Shown piece by piece: positions 1 through 13,043 of a DNA stretch of 64,000 nt. Each line of letters opens with the position of its first letter. Positions within the stretch are counted from its first letter, which is position 1. This stretch comes from an uncultured SAR86 cluster bacterium (GTDB lineage Bacteria; Pseudomonadota; Gammaproteobacteria; Magnimaribacterales; AG-339-G14): the NCBI GenBank assembly GCA_902578495.1, contig CACHCY010000001.1:286695-350694 (forward strand). The letters are read 5' to 3'. The position numbers and the translations under genes are program-made. The notes under the pieces are model-generated. The model was not told the origin of the DNA. It worked only from the letters and a program-made list of their open reading frames with translations, and searched no databases.

Positions 1-191
1 TCGGGTTTTGTGAGATGCTTATCTTTTTTGGTTCCGGTAGATATTTGTACTGATGAGTAACCTTCTGTATCAACTTTTTTTATTTGGGTCACAACATTGG
101 AGTCAATTTTTACCACGGTAACAGGCACAGAATTTCCATCTTCTGTGAAAACCCGGGACATTCCCTCTTTTATGCCTATCAATCCAATCAT
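1..191 (-). CDS. rplC: 50S ribosomal protein L3 (partial, N-terminus only)
   Basis: Reverse-strand translation MIGLIGIKEGMSRVFTEDGNSVPVTVVKIDSN... matches the L3 N-terminus; runs off the window edge; follows rpsJ as in the S10 operon. Confidence 0.93.
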   Translation of the reverse strand, partial: MIGLIGIKEGMSRVFTEDGNSVPVTVVKIDSNVVTQIKKVDTEGYSSVQISTGTKKDKHLTKP

Positions 192-192
192 T

Positions 193-516
193 TTATTTGC
201 TTAACTCATCTAGTGAGATTTGAACGTCAACCCCAGCGGAAAGATCAAGCTTCATTAAAGCATCGACAGTTTTTTCAGTGGGCTTGATGATATCCATCAC
301 TCTTTTATAGGTTCTAATTTCATATTGATCTCTTGCATCTTTATCCTTGTGCGGCGAGATTAATATAGTAGTGCGACTTTTTTTGACAGGCATTGGTATT
401 GGTCCTTTAACAACCGCGCCAGTTCTTTTAACAGTATCAACAATTTCTCTTGCCGACTTATCAATTAATTTATTGTCAAAAGCTTTGAGCCGAATTCTAA
501 TATTCTGGTCTTGCAA
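193..516 (-). CDS. rpsJ: 30S ribosomal protein S10
   Basis: [29 protein letters not shown]... S10 signature. ORF track starts at 528, but a TTG at 514-516 preceded by GGAGG ([14 protein letters not shown]) fits better. Confidence 0.93.
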   Translation of the reverse strand: MQDQNIRIRLKAFDNKLIDKSAREIVDTVKRTGAVVKGPIPMPVKKSRTTILISPHKDKDARDQYEIRTYKRVMDIIKPTEKTVDALMKLDLSAGVDVQISLDELSK

Positions 517-554
517 ACCAACCTCCAAAAGTAATAAATATCTGTTAAAGAACT

Positions 555-578
555 AATCGATTTATCCGTAAATCGATT
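555..578 (-). other. Perfect 10-bp inverted repeat (hairpin) in the predicted rpsJ leader
   Basis: AATCGATTTA-tccg-TAAATCGATT on the plus strand. Confidence 0.6.
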
Positions 579-602
579 CATCCATCTCACGGACGAGCGG
601 CA

Positions 603-631
603 ATTCTATTGGGACATCGATGCGATGTCAA
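603..631 (-). promoter_or_regulatory. Predicted sigma70 promoter for the S10 operon
   Basis: Minus strand TTGACA (626-631), 17-bp spacer, TAGAAT (603-608), located in the fusA-rpsJ gap. Confidence 0.7.
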
Positions 632-639
632 CAAGCGTA

Positions 640-2757
640 TTAGGTTTTATTTATGATGGATTCTGCAACGTTATTGGGGACTTCAGCGTACTTTAGAGGC
701 TCCATAGTAAACGTTGCTCTACCTTGAGTTGCAGATCTTAAATCAGTAGCGTATCCAAACATTTCAGCAAGTGGAACTTCTCCATTGAGAGCCTTACCAG
801 ATGGTATATCATTCATTCCTTGGACAATTCCTCTTCTTCTATTTAGGTCTCCTACTACATCTCCCATGTATTCTTCTGGAGTCACAACTTCTAACTTCAT
901 AATTGGTTCGAGCAGAACAGGCTTAGCTCTCATGGCTCCATCTTTTAAAGCTTGTGAAGCAGCAACTTTAAAAGCTATCTCACTTGAATCTACATCGTGG
1001 AAAGAACCATCATAAAGAGTTACTTTTACATCAATTAAAGGATAACCAGCAATTACGCCGGCTTCCATTTGTTCTTTGACGCCCTTGTCTACAGCTGGTA
1101 TGAATTCTCTTGGAATGGTTCCACCAACTATAGAATTAACAAATTCATAGATATCTTTATCTTCTTCTTCCGTCTCTTCGTGGACTAAGGGTTCAATTTT
1201 TATCCAAACGTGTCCGTATTGCCCTTTACCACCCGATTGTCTTACAAACTTTCCTTCAGATTCAACCATTTGCTTAATAGTTTCTCTATAGGCTACCTGA
1301 GGCTTACCAATATTAGCTTCAACATCAAACTCTCGTTTCATTCTGTCAACAATTACGTCTAAGTGAAGCTCTCCCATACCAGATATTATCGTTTGACCTG
1401 ATTCTTCATCACTATTCACTCTAAAAGATGGATCCTCTTGAGCTAGCCTTCCTAACGCGGTAGACATTTTTTCCTGATCTGTTTTAGTTTTTGGTTCAAC
1501 GGCAACTGAAATCACCGGCTCTGGGAATGTCATCTTCTCTAAGATGATAGCCTTATCTCTATCGCAAAGAGTTTCTCCTGTGCTGACGTCTTTCAAACCT
1601 ATTACTGCACATATATCGCCTGCCCTTACTTCAGATATCTCTGTTCTGTTATTAGCGTGCATCTGCAACATCCTACCAATTCTTTCTTTGGATCTTCGGG
1701 ATGGTGAATAAACGGAATCACCAGATGATAAAACACCTGAATAAACTCTTATAAAGGTTAAGGTACCTACAAATGGATCTGTAGCAATCTTGAAAGCAAG
1801 AGCTGAGAATGGTTCCTCGTCGCTAGAAGATCTCTGATCTTCAGTTTCTTCGTCTTCCAAAACACCTTTAATAGCTTCAACCTCATCAGGAGATGGCAGA
1901 TAATTGATTACCGCGTCTAGAACGCACTGAACTCCTTTGTTTTTAAATGCTGAACCACATAGACATAAAACTATTTCATTAGATAAGGTTCTTTGTCTCA
2001 GCCCTGAGATGATTTCTTCTTCTGAAAGATCTCCATTTTCGAGATACTTATCCATTAAATCTTCCGATGCCTCAGCGGCAGATTCAAGCATCTGCTCTCT
2101 GTAATCTTCACATTCAGCTAACATCGATTCAGGAATATCTTCTTCCCTATAGGATTTCCCCATATCATCAAGGTCAAAATAGAGAGCTTTCATTGAAATT
2201 AAATCAACCATTCCTTCAAAGTCATCCTCAGCACCAATTGGAAGGTTGATAGGAACTGGTGAGGCACCTAATCTATCTTTCATTTGTTGAACAACGTTAA
2301 GAAAATCTGCTCCAGCTCTATCCATTTTGTTGATGAATGCAATTCTAGGAACCTTGTAACGATTTGCTTGTCTCCAAACTGTTTCGGACTGGGGTTCAAC
2401 ACCTGAGCTGCCGCAGAAAACAACAACTGCTCCATCCAATACTCTCAATGATCTTTCAACTTCAATAGTAAAATCTACGTGGCCAGGTGTATCAATAATA
2501 TTGACTCGGTGTTCATCAAATTGTTGTTTCATTCCCTTCCAGAAGCAAGTTGTGGCAGCTGATGTTATGGTAATACCTCTTTCTTGCTCCTGCTCCATCC
2601 AATCCATAGTTGCAGCACCATCATGGACTTCTCCGATTTTGTGAGAAATACCTGTGTAATATAGAACCCTTTCTGTAGTTGTTGTTTTTCCAGCATCTAC
2701 GTGAGCACAAATACCGATGTTTCTATATAGTTTAAGTGGAACTTTTCTGCCGCTCAT
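640..2757 (-). CDS. fusA: Elongation factor G
   Basis: GTPase motifs [30 protein letters not shown] length 705 aa; downstream of rpsG. Confidence 0.98.
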   Translation of the reverse strand: MSGRKVPLKLYRNIGICAHVDAGKTTTTERVLYYTGISHKIGEVHDGAATMDWMEQEQERGITITSAATTCFWKGMKQQFDEHRVNIIDTPGHVDFTIEVERSLRVLDGAVVVFCGSSGVEPQSETVWRQANRYKVPRIAFINKMDRAGADFLNVVQQMKDRLGASPVPINLPIGAEDDFEGMVDLISMKALYFDLDDMGKSYREEDIPESMLAECEDYREQMLESAAEASEDLMDKYLENGDLSEEEIISGLRQRTLSNEIVLCLCGSAFKNKGVQCVLDAVINYLPSPDEVEAIKGVLEDEETEDQRSSSDEEPFSALAFKIATDPFVGTLTFIRVYSGVLSSGDSVYSPSRRSKERIGRMLQMHANNRTEISEVRAGDICAVIGLKDVSTGETLCDRDKAIILEKMTFPEPVISVAVEPKTKTDQEKMSTALGRLAQEDPSFRVNSDEESGQTIISGMGELHLDVIVDRMKREFDVEANIGKPQVAYRETIKQMVESEGKFVRQSGGKGQYGHVWIKIEPLVHEETEEEDKDIYEFVNSIVGGTIPREFIPAVDKGVKEQMEAGVIAGYPLIDVKVTLYDGSFHDVDSSEIAFKVAASQALKDGAMRAKPVLLEPIMKLEVVTPEEYMGDVVGDLNRRRGIVQGMNDIPSGKALNGEVPLAEMFGYATDLRSATQGRATFTMEPLKYAEVPNNVAESIINKT

Positions 2758-2778
2758 ATTTAAATTATGTTTATATTA

Positions 2779-3249
2779 TTAAAATCTGAAATGTGAAAAT
2801 GCCTTATTTGCATCAGCCATTTTGTGGGTATCTTGTCTTTTTTTGACTGCTTCTCCCCTGCCGTCTGACGCTTCTAGTAATTCGTTAGCTAACTTGTCAG
2901 CCATTTTCTTTTCTGATCTTTTTTTCGCACTGGTCACTAACCATCTCATTGCAAGGGCCATTTTTCTGGAAGACTTTACTTCTATTGGAACTTGATAAGT
3001 CGCCCCACCCACTCTTCTGGATTTAACTTCAACTTGAGGAGCAACTTGGTCTAAAGCATCGTCAAATACTTTTAAAGGATCTTGTTTAGATTTTGCAGAG
3101 ATTTGATCTAAAGCAGAGTACATTATTTTCTCAGCAACACTTTTTTTTCCGCGTTGCATAATCTGATTAATAAACTTTGCAACTTTAATGCTGTTAAATT
3201 TTGGATCAGCAAGTATGTCTCTTTTAGGAACTGGACCTTTTCTTGGCAT
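2779..3249 (-). CDS. rpsG: 30S ribosomal protein S7
   Basis: [20 protein letters not shown]...[18 protein letters not shown]...; S7 family and synteny. Confidence 0.98.
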   Translation of the reverse strand: MPRKGPVPKRDILADPKFNSIKVAKFINQIMQRGKKSVAEKIMYSALDQISAKSKQDPLKVFDDALDQVAPQVEVKSRRVGGATYQVPIEVKSSRKMALAMRWLVTSAKKRSEKKMADKLANELLEASDGRGEAVKKRQDTHKMADANKAFSHFRF

Positions 3250-3258
3250 ATTTTTGAA

Positions 3259-3630
3259 TTATTTAGGTTTTTTGGATCCGTATTTAGATCTTCTTTGCTT
3301 TCTGTCATCAACTCCCGAAGTATCAAGAGTACCTCTGACGGTATGGTATCTAACACCGGGTAAGTCTTTTACTCTTCCGCCCCTTAGAAGAACAACAGAG
3401 TGCTCTTGCAAGTTGTGACCTTCTCCACCAATATAAGAAATAACTTCGTAACCTGATGTCAATCTGACTTTACAAACTTTTCTAAGAGCTGAATTAGGCT
3501 TCTTTGGAGTTGTAGTATAAACACGAGTGCAGACGCCCCTCCTTTGTGGACATCTATTTAAAGCTGGAACATCCGACTTTGCAGATTTGCTCTTTCTCGG
3601 TTTTTTTATTAGTTGATTAACAGTAGCCAT
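3259..3630 (-). CDS. rpsL: 30S ribosomal protein S12
   Basis: [13 protein letters not shown]...[32 protein letters not shown]12. Confidence 0.98.
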   Translation of the reverse strand: MATVNQLIKKPRKSKSAKSDVPALNRCPQRRGVCTRVYTTTPKKPNSALRKVCKVRLTSGYEVISYIGGEGHNLQEHSVVLLRGGRVKDLPGVRYHTVRGTLDTSGVDDRKQRRSKYGSKKPK

Positions 3631-3681
3631 TTTGGTGTGCGATTTTAGATATGAAGATAGCCTAGGTCAAACATTATTTAA

Positions 3682-6600
3682 TTATTCCTCAGAGATCTCT
3701 GTTCCTTCCATAGCTTCGGCTAGCTCCATTTCCAAATTAGACTCAATTTCATCTTTTTCTGCATAGAAACCAGTACCAGCAGGAATTAATTTACCAATAA
3801 TTACATTTTCCTTGAGTCCTCTAAGCTTATCGATTTTGCCTGTCACAGCCGCTTCTGTTAGAACTCTTGTTGTTTCTTGGAAAGATGCGGCTGATACAAA
3901 TGAGTCAGTTGCAAGCGAAGCCTTAGTAATTCCAAGAAGAATTCTGTCAAATTCAATTAAAGCTTTTCCATCTTCAGAAAGAGTTTTATTTTTTTCAGCA
4001 ACTGCAGATAGTTCCGCCTGTTCACCTAAAATAAAGTCAGAATCGCCAGGATCAGCAATCTCAACTTTTCTTAGCATTTGTCTCAAAATCACTTCTATGT
4101 GTTTATCAGAGATCTCAACTCCTTGGAGTCTATAAACATCTTGTATTTCGTTTACAACATAATCGGTGAGCTCCTCAACTCCTTTAAGGGCGAGAATGTC
4201 GTGAGGACTTAAAGGTCCATCACTTACTACATCCCCTTTGCTAACCATCTCTCCTTCGAAAACATTAATATTTCTTGTTTTAGGAATAAGTGTCTCTGAA
4301 GTTACTTCCTCTTTACCATCCATTTTTGTTATGACTAATCTTCTTTTTCCTTTGGTTTCCTTACCCCAAGAAACCACCCCAGACATATCAGCTAGAATTG
4401 CTTCCTCTTTGGGTTTTCTGGCTTCAAATAAATCTGCAACTCTTGGTAAACCACCAGTAATATCTCTAGTTTTAGATGATTCTTTAGGAATACGAGCAAT
4501 GACATCACCAACTTTTATTTTTGAATTATTTGTCAAGCCAAGAATAGAGTTACCTTCAAGAGAATATACAGCAGCGTGCTTTCCTCCAGGCAAAGTAACT
4601 TCTTTTCCTTTTTCATCCATAATACTTACAGATGGACTTAGCTCCTTACCCGATGAGGATCTTTCAGAAACATCCAAGACTTGAGTACTACTCAATCCAG
4701 TTAAATCATCCTGTATTGTCTTGACTGTGATACCTTCTTCCATATCAGATAATTTAACTTTACCTTCAACTTCAGAAATTATAGGTCTCGTATGTGGATC
4801 CCAAGAAGCAATAATATCTCCTGCCTTAGCTTTATCTCCATCATTAACAGAAATAATAGCTCCATAAGGAACCTTGTATCTTTCTTTCTCCTGACCATTT
4901 TCATCCGATACCGATATCTCAGCTGATCTTGATATACATACATTTTTCTTTTCTCTATTTACAAGTGAATTAAGATTTGTATATCTGACACTACCGTCGT
5001 ATTTAATTTGAACTTTATCTTCTTCAGAAGATCTCGAGGCTGCACCTCCTATATGGAAAGTTCTCATTGTTAATTGTGTGCCTGGCTCACCTATTGATTG
5101 AGCAGCTACAATTCCTACAGCTTCTCCAGGATCAACAAGATTCCCTCTTCCTAAGTCTCTTCCATAACACATTGAACAGATTCCGTATGCTGTTTCGCAA
5201 GTTATAGGGGATCTGACAAAAATTGAATCAATAGAATGATTTCCTAATTCTTGTGCAATAGCCTCATCGATAACAGTATTTGCAGGCAACTTAAATGCTC
5301 CGTCTGTTGAAGAAACTTCTTTTGCTGTGACTCTTCCTAAAACTCTATCTTTAAGCTCTAGTACAGTTTCACCTCCTTCGATAATTGATTTAATTTCAAT
5401 ACCCTTTTTAGTCTCACAATCAACTTCTCTAACCACTAAATCTTGTGCCACATCAACTAATCTTCTAGTTAAGTAACCAGAGTTAGCAGTTTTCAGAGCA
5501 GTATCTGCCAATCCTTTTCTTGCTCCATGAGTAGAAGTGAAATATTGCAATACTGTCAATCCTTCCCTGAAATTCGCAGTTATAGGAGTTTCAATAATTG
5601 ATCCGTCTGGCTTAGCCATAAGACCTCTCATTCCTGCAAGCTGTCTTACTTGTGCGGGTGAACTTCTTGCACCAGAATCCAAGTACATATAAACAGAGTT
5701 AAAGGAATCTTGATCAACCTCTTCTCCGTCTTTGTTTGTAACTTTTTCTTTTGAGATAGTGTCCATTAGAGAATTTGCTACTTTTTCATTAGCACGGGAC
5801 CAAATATCAATGACCTTATTGTATTTTTCACCTTGGGTCACTAAACCAGATGAGTATTGAGCCTCAATATCTTTTACCTCTTGTTCAGACTTTTCAATAA
5901 TTTCAGCCTTATCCTCTGGGATTAAACAATCATCAACACAAATAGAAGAACCGGATTTAGTAGAGTATTCATAACCTTGATACATGAGCTGATCTGCAAA
6001 AATTACAGTATCTTTCAAACCGCAATCTCTATAACAGGTGTTTAATAGATCGGAAATGGCTTTGCTGGTTAAAGTCTTATTAAAATGTTCAAAATTTAAT
6101 CCATCTGGGGAAATTTGATAAAGTAATGCTCTTCCGACTGTAGTGTCTTTAAGTTCAGTTTGACCTTCTTTATCTTTTATCCTTACTGTAACTTTTGCTT
6201 GAAGTTCAACTGCATCTGTTTCAAAAGCTCTAGATACTTCTTTAACGTCTGCAAATATAGATCCCTCACCTTTTGCATTAATTTTTTCTCTTGTCATGTA
6301 GTAGATTCCTAACACAACATCTTGGGATGGATCTATGATTGGCCTACCATTTGAAGGTGAAAGAATATTATTACTAGCCATAAGCAAGGCACGGCATTCA
6401 AGTTGAGCTTCTAAAGTTAGCGGCACGTGAACAGCCATTTGATCGCCATCAAAATCTGCGTTGTAAGCTTTACAAACTAGAGGATGTAATTGGATGGCTT
6501 TACCTTCGATAAGTAATGGTTCAAAAGCTTGGATCCCCAATCTATGGAGTGTTGGAGCTCTATTTAAAAGAATAGGATGTTCCTTTATGACGTCGGCTAA

Positions 6601-7830
6601 AATATCCCAAACAACAGGCTCTTCTCTCTCAACCATCCTTTTTGCACCTTTGATAGTAGTTGCTAGCTCAAGATTTTGAAGCTTCCCAAATACAAATGGT
6701 TTGAAAAGTTCAAGAGCCATTTTTTTAGGTAGACCACATTGATGCAATTTTAAAGTAGGTCCGACCACAATCACTGAACGGCCAGAATAATCAACCCTTT
6801 TTCCTAAAAGGTTTTGTCTAAATCTTCCTTGCTTACCTTTTATCATGTCAGCTAAAGATTTGAGAGGTCTTTTGTTCGAACCAGTTATAGCTCTTCCTCT
6901 TCTTCCATTATCTAAAAGAGCGTCAACTGATTCTTGGAGCATTCTTTTTTCATTTCTGACAATAATTTCAGGAGCATTGAGTTCCATTAACCTTTTAAGC
7001 CTATTGTTTCTGTTTATCACTCTTCTGTATAAGTCGTTAAGATCTGAAGTAGCAAATCTTCCTCCTTCAAGAGGAACCAAAGGTCTTAAATCTGGAGGCA
7101 ATACAGGCAACACATCGAGGATCATCCATTCAGGCTTATTGGAAGAATTACTGAATGATTTTATGATTTTCATCCTTTTAGAAAGTTTTTTTATTTTTGC
7201 TTCGGACTTGGTTTCTGTCATTTGTTGTTCAATCAAAGCAATTTCCTCTTCTAAATCCATCTCCATTAGCAGTGTCTTGACTGCTTCTGCTCCCATTCCT
7301 GCCCTGAATTCTTCACCATAATTTTCAAGAGCCTCGTAATACTCTTCTTCATCTAAAATCTGATAGTTTTCAAGATCTGTCATTCCTGGATCAGTAACTA
7401 CAAAAGATTCAAAATATAGAATTCTTTCTAATTCTCTTAGCGTCATATCTAAAAGTAGAGCAATTCTTGAAGGCAGAGATTTTAGAAACCAAATGTGGGC
7501 AACAGGGGCAGCCAGTTCAATATGTCCCATTCTTTCTCTTCTAACTTTAGCTAGTGTGACTTCAACTCCACATTTTTCGCAAACAACTCCTCTATGCTTC
7601 ATCCTTTTGTATTTACCACAAATGCATTCGTAATCCTTTATGGGACCAAAAATCTTTGCGCAAAAAAGACCGTCTCTTTCAGGCTTAAATGTTCTGTAGT
7701 TTATTGTTTCTGGTTTTTTTACTTCCCCAAAAGACCATGATCTAATTTGTTGGGGTGAAGCCAAACCTGCTTTGATGGCATTGAAATCTTCTTGTTCGCT
7801 TTGGTTGAATAATTTTAATAAATCTTTCAT
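3682..7830 (-). CDS. rpoC: DNA-directed RNA polymerase subunit beta'
   Basis: Contains [16 protein letters not shown] and the zinc motif [23 protein letters not shown]. Conserved start [10 protein letters not shown] at 7830; the track start 7860 overlaps rpoB. Confidence 0.98.
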   Translation of the reverse strand: MKDLLKLFNQSEQEDFNAIKAGLASPQQIRSWSFGEVKKPETINYRTFKPERDGLFCAKIFGPIKDYECICGKYKRMKHRGVVCEKCGVEVTLAKVRRERMGHIELAAPVAHIWFLKSLPSRIALLLDMTLRELERILYFESFVVTDPGMTDLENYQILDEEEYYEALENYGEEFRAGMGAEAVKTLLMEMDLEEEIALIEQQMTETKSEAKIKKLSKRMKIIKSFSNSSNKPEWMILDVLPVLPPDLRPLVPLEGGRFATSDLNDLYRRVINRNNRLKRLMELNAPEIIVRNEKRMLQESVDALLDNGRRGRAITGSNKRPLKSLADMIKGKQGRFRQNLLGKRVDYSGRSVIVVGPTLKLHQCGLPKKMALELFKPFVFGKLQNLELATTIKGAKRMVEREEPVVWDILADVIKEHPILLNRAPTLHRLGIQAFEPLLIEGKAIQLHPLVCKAYNADFDGDQMAVHVPLTLEAQLECRALLMASNNILSPSNGRPIIDPSQDVVLGIYYMTREKINAKGEGSIFADVKEVSRAFETDAVELQAKVTVRIKDKEGQTELKDTTVGRALLYQISPDGLNFEHFNKTLTSKAISDLLNTCYRDCGLKDTVIFADQLMYQGYEYSTKSGSSICVDDCLIPEDKAEIIEKSEQEVKDIEAQYSSGLVTQGEKYNKVIDIWSRANEKVANSLMDTISKEKVTNKDGEEVDQDSFNSVYMYLDSGARSSPAQVRQLAGMRGLMAKPDGSIIETPITANFREGLTVLQYFTSTHGARKGLADTALKTANSGYLTRRLVDVAQDLVVREVDCETKKGIEIKSIIEGGETVLELKDRVLGRVTAKEVSSTDGAFKLPANTVIDEAIAQELGNHSIDSIFVRSPITCETAYGICSMCYGRDLGRGNLVDPGEAVGIVAAQSIGEPGTQLTMRTFHIGGAASRSSEEDKVQIKYDGSVRYTNLNSLVNREKKNVCISRSAEISVSDENGQEKERYKVPYGAIISVNDGDKAKAGDIIASWDPHTRPIISEVEGKVKLSDMEEGITVKTIQDDLTGLSSTQVLDVSERSSSGKELSPSVSIMDEKGKEVTLPGGKHAAVYSLEGNSILGLTNNSKIKVGDVIARIPKESSKTRDITGGLPRVADLFEARKPKEEAILADMSGVVSWGKETKGKRRLVITKMDGKEEVTSETLIPKTRNINVFEGEMVSKGDVVSDGPLSPHDILALKGVEELTDYVVNEIQDVYRLQGVEISDKHIEVILRQMLRKVEIADPGDSDFILGEQAELSAVAEKNKTLSEDGKALIEFDRILLGITKASLATDSFVSAASFQETTRVLTEAAVTGKIDKLRGLKENVIIGKLIPAGTGFYAEKDEIESNLEMELAEAMEGTEISEE

Positions 7831-7834
7831 AAGA

Positions 7835-10800
7835 TCAAACCTCCTCGAAATCAATATCAATCGCTAAAGATCGAATTTCTTTTGTTAAAACATTATAAGA
7901 TTCAGGTATTCCAGCTTCCATTTCATAAGAACCATCGACAATATTTTTATAGATTTTTGTTCTTCCGTACACATCGTCAGACTTAACGGTGAGCATTTCT
8001 TGAAGAGTATGAGACGCACCATAAGCTTCAAGAGCCCAAACTTCCATCTCTCCGAGTCTTTGCCCACCAAATTGTGCTTTTCCTCCAAGCGGTTGCTGAG
8101 TAACTAAGCTGTAAGACCCTGTTGAACGAGCATGCATTTTATCTTCGATAAGATGATTAAGCTTGAGCATATACATGTACCCAACAGTGACTGAGCGATC
8201 GAATTTATCCCCTGTTCTTCCATCGTATAAAGTAGTTTGTCCAGTTTCAGGAAGGTTGGCTAACTTCAACATTTCTTTAATTTCTGCCTCTTTAGCTCCA
8301 TCGAAAACTGGGGTTGCCATAGGAACGCCGTTTTTAAGATTTTGGCAAAGCTCTAAGAATTCACTGTCGTTAAGAGAACTAATGTCCTGATTCATCCCTG
8401 ATTTAACATAAATTTTATCTATGAATGATCTTAAGGCTTTTAAATCCTTATAATTTTCTAGCATCTTAGATATTTCATCTCCAAGACCTTTTGCTGCTGA
8501 TCCCAGATGAACTTCAAGAAGTTGTCCAACGTTCATTCTTGATGGCACTCCTAATGGATTCAATACTAGGTCAACTGGCTCACCGTTTTCATCATATGGC
8601 ATATCTTCGACAGGCATGATTACTGATATAACACCCTTGTTACCATGTCTACCCGCTAATTTGTCACCTGGTTGGATTCTCCTTTTAATTGCAAGATAAA
8701 CTTTAATTACTTGTTGCACCCCTGGCGGTAAATCATCTCCGGAAACAATTTTTTTCTTCTTAGCTTCAAATCTATTTTTGAGCATTTTCTCATATGCTTT
8801 CAAATTGTCTTTGGAATCTTTTAACTGATCATTAATATCTTCGCTTTGCAATCTCAATTTGAACCACTCTTCTGAAGCAAGGTTATCTAGAAACTCTTTA
8901 GATATTGTTTCCCCTTTGGATATGCCTCTTCCAGATATCACTTTTTGACCTGTCAAAACAGACCTTAAAGAATTAATTGTTGCATTTGTAACGATCTCTA
9001 GCTCTTCATCAAGATCTTTTTGGATCTCCGCTAAAGAGACAGATTCAATAACAGAAGCTCTTGGATTTTTTTCTAATCCCTCTCTTGTATAAATTTGAAC
9101 ATCAATTACTGTTCCATCAGCACCGCTTGGGACTCTTAGAGAAGTATCTTTTACATCTGCTGCTTTTTCTCCAAATATTGCTCTAAGAAGTTTCTCTTCA
9201 GGAGAAAGTTGAGTTTCGCCTTTTGGAGTAACTTTTCCTACTAAAATATCTCCTGCCTTAACTTGTGCTCCAATGTGAACAACTCCACACTCATCAAGTT
9301 TCCCTAATGCGGACTCTCCTACATTAGGAATGTCAGCTGTGATTTCATCTGGTCCTAATTTTGTATCTCTTGCTGTACAAGTAAGTTCTTGAATATGAAT
9401 ACTTGTAAGCTTATCTTCTTTAACAAGTTTGTCGGAAATAAGAATTGAGTCCTCAAAGTTGTATCCATGCCAAGGCATGAAAGCAATCTTGATATTTTGA
9501 CCAAGTGCTAACTCTCCTAAATCAATTGAAGAGCCATCAGCCAAGATATCGCCTTTAGTAACTTTATCTCCAACTTTAACTATTGGTCTTTGATTCATGC
9601 AAGTATTTTGATTAGACCTTGTATACTTTGTAAGGTTGTATATATCTACAGCTGAGTTAGTGGAAGAGATTTCTTTCATATCTTTTCTAACCACTATTCT
9701 TCCAGAATCAACCTTTTCAACAGTCCCTTTGTTTTCAGCTATTACACAATCTCCTGAATCTTTGGCAATTAATCTTTCCATTCCTGTTCCGACAAGAGGA
9801 GCCTCTGTCTTCAAGGTAGGAACTGCCTGTCTCATCATATTAGAGCCCATCAAAGCCCTGTTAGCGTCATCGTGCTCTAAGAAAGGTATTAGTGAAGCAG
9901 CGATAGATACTACCTGCTGTGGAGATACATCCATTAGCTCAACTCTATCAGCTGACATAAGTTCAAATTCATTTTTAAATCGAACAGGAACGAGTTCGTC
10001 AACAAATTTATTATTTTTATCGAGCAATGCACTTGCTTGTGCAATAACAAATTCGCCTTCTTCAATTGCGGAAATGTACTTAATGTCTTCAGTCACTTTG
10101 CCATTAATTACTTGTCTATATGGCGTTTCAATAAATCCAAAATTATTGACCTTGGCAAAAACAGATAGAGAATTTATTAGACCAATATTGGGTCCTTCTG
10201 GGGTTTCTATTGGACAAACTCTTCCGTAATGACTTGGGTGAACGTCCCTGACTTCAAAGCCAGCTCTTTCTCTTGTTAATCCCCCTGGACCAAGTGCTGA
10301 AACTCTTCTTTTGTGAGTAATTGCCGCAAGAGGATTATTCTGATCCATGAATTGTGAGAGTTGACTTGAACCAAAAAATTCATTTATTGCTGCAGTGACA
10401 GGCTTTGCGTTGATTAAATCTGCTGGTCCAAAGCCCTCGGCTTCAGCCACATTCAATCTTTCTCTGACCGCTCTTTCTACTCTTAGAAGACCAACTCTGA
10501 CTTGGTTCGATACCATTTCGCCAACTGATCTTATTCGTCTGTTTCCTAGATGATCTATATCGTCACAGTCTTGCTTTCCATTTCTTATATCAACAAGAGT
10601 TTTTGTTACATCAATGATGTCTTCTTTACTTAATATTCCTTCTCCCTGAAGGTCTTCCCTTCCAAGACGGCGGTTGAATTTCATTCTTCCTACATCAGAA
10701 AGATCATACTTCTCTGAATTAAAAAATAAGTTTTCAAAAAGATTTGTCGCTGCTTCTTTAGTTGGCGGCTCTCCAGGTCTCATCATTCTGTAGATCTCAG

Positions 10801-11914
10801 CTAAAGCTTCTAATTGTGAAGTAGTAGTATCAGACCTCAAAGTTTCTGAAATATAAGGCCCTGATTCAAGCTCATTAACGTATAGAACTTTAATTTCTTT
10901 CAGTTTCTGCTCATCAATAGCTTTTACAATTGTTTCATCGATAACAGAATTACAGGATATGAGGAGCTCTCCTGTTTCTTTATTAATGATATCTTCAGCT
11001 GTGATTAATCCATTCAAGCCTTCAGAATCCAAAGATATTGTTTTGATTTTATTGGAATCAATAAGCCTTATGTGTCTTGCAGTAATTCTTTGGCCTTTTT
11101 CAACGATAGTTTCTTTGCCGTCTTTATCCTTTATTTCAACTGGGGATATCCTTCCCATAAGTCTTCTTGAGTTGATTTTAAGAGAGAATCCTTGCGGGGT
11201 TACAGAATAAGTTTCCGATTCATAAAACGTTTCTAATATCTCCTGATTAGCCATTCCTAAAGCCTTAAGCAAAATTGAAGCTAAAAGCTTTCTTCTTCTG
11301 TCTATTCTTATGAAAACAAGATCTTTATGATCAAATTCAAAATCAAGCCAGGATCCTCTGTAAGGAATTACTCTTGAAGCGTAAAGCAATTTTCCTGAAG
11401 AATGTGTTTTACCTTTGTCATGATCGAAAATTAACCCAGGAGATCTGTGTAATTGAGAAACTACAACTCTTTCGACACCATTTATAACGAATGTTCCGTA
11501 AGTTGTCATTAAAGGTATGGTCCCCATGTAAACCTTCTCTTCTCGAGCAGATTTCAGAATTTCCTCTCCGGTAGCTTTATCCAAAAAAGAAATCCTACAT
11601 ATGATTCTCATGGTTGATTCATATGTAGTGCCTCTGGCAATACATTCGCTTACATCAAACTCTGGCTCATCAAGCTCATATCCCAGATATTCGATTTTTG
11701 CATTACCCGAAACACTGATTATAGGGAAAATAGAGTGAAATACTCCATGCAGACCCTGCTTTTGCCTTTCATCTGGTGAAAGGTGAGATTGTAGAAACTC
11801 CTTGTAAGAGTTTGTTTGAACTTCAAGAATGTCAGGAAAATCCATAACACTTGAAATTTTTTCAAAACTATTTCTTATTCTTTTCTTTTCAGCAAAACTA
11901 TATTTAATTGGCAT
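7835..11914 (-). CDS. rpoB: DNA-directed RNA polymerase subunit beta
   Basis: [66 protein letters not shown]; RpoB. Confidence 0.98.
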   Translation of the reverse strand: MPIKYSFAEKKRIRNSFEKISSVMDFPDILEVQTNSYKEFLQSHLSPDERQKQGLHGVFHSIFPIISVSGNAKIEYLGYELDEPEFDVSECIARGTTYESTMRIICRISFLDKATGEEILKSAREEKVYMGTIPLMTTYGTFVINGVERVVVSQLHRSPGLIFDHDKGKTHSSGKLLYASRVIPYRGSWLDFEFDHKDLVFIRIDRRRKLLASILLKALGMANQEILETFYESETYSVTPQGFSLKINSRRLMGRISPVEIKDKDGKETIVEKGQRITARHIRLIDSNKIKTISLDSEGLNGLITAEDIINKETGELLISCNSVIDETIVKAIDEQKLKEIKVLYVNELESGPYISETLRSDTTTSQLEALAEIYRMMRPGEPPTKEAATNLFENLFFNSEKYDLSDVGRMKFNRRLGREDLQGEGILSKEDIIDVTKTLVDIRNGKQDCDDIDHLGNRRIRSVGEMVSNQVRVGLLRVERAVRERLNVAEAEGFGPADLINAKPVTAAINEFFGSSQLSQFMDQNNPLAAITHKRRVSALGPGGLTRERAGFEVRDVHPSHYGRVCPIETPEGPNIGLINSLSVFAKVNNFGFIETPYRQVINGKVTEDIKYISAIEEGEFVIAQASALLDKNNKFVDELVPVRFKNEFELMSADRVELMDVSPQQVVSIAASLIPFLEHDDANRALMGSNMMRQAVPTLKTEAPLVGTGMERLIAKDSGDCVIAENKGTVEKVDSGRIVVRKDMKEISSTNSAVDIYNLTKYTRSNQNTCMNQRPIVKVGDKVTKGDILADGSSIDLGELALGQNIKIAFMPWHGYNFEDSILISDKLVKEDKLTSIHIQELTCTARDTKLGPDEITADIPNVGESALGKLDECGVVHIGAQVKAGDILVGKVTPKGETQLSPEEKLLRAIFGEKAADVKDTSLRVPSGADGTVIDVQIYTREGLEKNPRASVIESVSLAEIQKDLDEELEIVTNATINSLRSVLTGQKVISGRGISKGETISKEFLDNLASEEWFKLRLQSEDINDQLKDSKDNLKAYEKMLKNRFEAKKKKIVSGDDLPPGVQQVIKVYLAIKRRIQPGDKLAGRHGNKGVISVIMPVEDMPYDENGEPVDLVLNPLGVPSRMNVGQLLEVHLGSAAKGLGDEISKMLENYKDLKALRSFIDKIYVKSGMNQDISSLNDSEFLELCQNLKNGVPMATPVFDGAKEAEIKEMLKLANLPETGQTTLYDGRTGDKFDRSVTVGYMYMLKLNHLIEDKMHARSTGSYSLVTQQPLGGKAQFGGQRLGEMEVWALEAYGASHTLQEMLTVKSDDVYGRTKIYKNIVDGSYEMEAGIPESYNVLTKEIRSLAIDIDFEEV

Positions 11915-11935
11915 AAAAATTATATGTATTTAAAG

Positions 11936-12319
11936 TTATTTAAGTTCGACAGTAGCTCCAGCTTCTTCTAATTGAGATTTAGCTTGTTCAGCTTCATCTT
12001 TATTGGCCCCTTCTTTTAATGATGAAGGTGCTCCATCAACAAGTGCTTTAGCTTCTTTTAGTCCAAGACCAGTAATGGTCCTAACAACTTTAATTACATC
12101 AATTTTCTTATCACCAACTTCAGCAAGGAAAATCTCGAATTCTGATTTTTCTTCTGCAGCTTCACCAGCTGCATCTCCTGCTGGAGCTGCTGCTACTGCT
12201 GCGACAGGTGCTGCGGCAGTGACTCCAAATTTGTCTTCCATAAGTTTAATTAGATCAACCATATCCATAACACTCATGTCGGATATTGCATCTAATATTT
12301 CTTCTTTTGATAGCGCCAT
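11936..12319 (-). CDS. rplL: 50S ribosomal protein L7/L12
   Basis: Ala-rich hinge and [28 protein letters not shown]-terminal domain. Confidence 0.98.
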   Translation of the reverse strand: MALSKEEILDAISDMSVMDMVDLIKLMEDKFGVTAAAPVAAVAAAPAGDAAGEAAEEKSEFEIFLAEVGDKKIDVIKVVRTITGLGLKEAKALVDGAPSSLKEGANKDEAEQAKSQLEEAGATVELK

Positions 12320-12343
12320 TACTACTCCTTTTAAAGTTTAAAA

Positions 12344-12862
12344 TTAAGATTTAGTTTCTTTTATCGCATCCAAAGTTCTCACAAAGTTTGAAGGTAGATT
12401 CTGTAACCCGCCTGCAAATTTCTGAATTGGACTTTGTAGTACGCTCATTAACATAGAAATTGCTTCTTCCTTTGAGGGCAGTGAAGCTAGTCTGTCTAGC
12501 TCACTTGCATCTAAAAGGCCTTCTCCTACCGATAACCCTTTAACGCTAAAAGACTCATGAGACTTTGAAAAATCTTTTACGAGTTTTGCAGCACTTTTAA
12601 AGTCATCAAGAGAAAAAGCAAACAAACTAGGTCCGGTAAGAATTTCATTGATTGAATCAAACTTAGTACCTTCTAACGCTCTTTTAGCTAATGTATTCTT
12701 TATAACTCTAAGATATACAGAACTAGAAGAAGCATCTTTTCTTAACAATGTTAAGTCAGGCACGTTAGTACCTCTATAATCAATTACGACAGCTGACAAG
12801 GCTTCATCAGCTACCTTTTTCAACTCATCTACAACTAATTTCTTTTCTTCTAAACGTGACAT
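12344..12862 (-). CDS. rplJ: 50S ribosomal protein L10
   Basis: L10 N-terminus and YRGTNVPDLTLLRK...VIKNTLAKRAL; precedes rplL. Confidence 0.97.
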   Translation of the reverse strand: MSRLEEKKLVVDELKKVADEALSAVVIDYRGTNVPDLTLLRKDASSSSVYLRVIKNTLAKRALEGTKFDSINEILTGPSLFAFSLDDFKSAAKLVKDFSKSHESFSVKGLSVGEGLLDASELDRLASLPSKEEAISMLMSVLQSPIQKFAGGLQNLPSNFVRTLDAIKETKS

Positions 12863-13043
12863 TAAATAAACCTCTCTTTTTTAAAGTGAGAGAACTTCCA
12901 ACCAAGACCTAAAAGACTTGGTACATCTACGCATGAAATTAAGTTTTTATGGCAGGAACCAAAAAACACATGCGGTCTAAGACAATCGCGAAAACGCAAA
13001 TGCTTATTTAAATGTTCTGGATCGCGCATCATACAGGAAAAAA
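12863..13043 (-). promoter_or_regulatory. Putative L10 leader (rplJL autoregulatory 5' region)
   Basis: 181-nt rplA-rplJ gap carrying minus-strand TTAGACCGCATGTG...GGTTCCTGCCATAAAAACTTAATTTCATGCGTAGATG, resembling the enterobacterial L10 leader, plus inverted repeats. Confidence 0.55.

Noticed and set aside
529-639. Possible tufA remnant between fusA and rpsJ
   Set aside because: No EF-Tu-like reading frame is recognisable; the gap is explained by a promoter and leader.
3812-11210. Antisense ORFs (60-200 aa) across rpoC/rpoB, e.g. 9636..10229 and 6845..7321 on the plus strand
   Set aside because: They lie opposite highly conserved rpoB/rpoC coding sequence, show serine/leucine-rich shadow composition and no family similarity.
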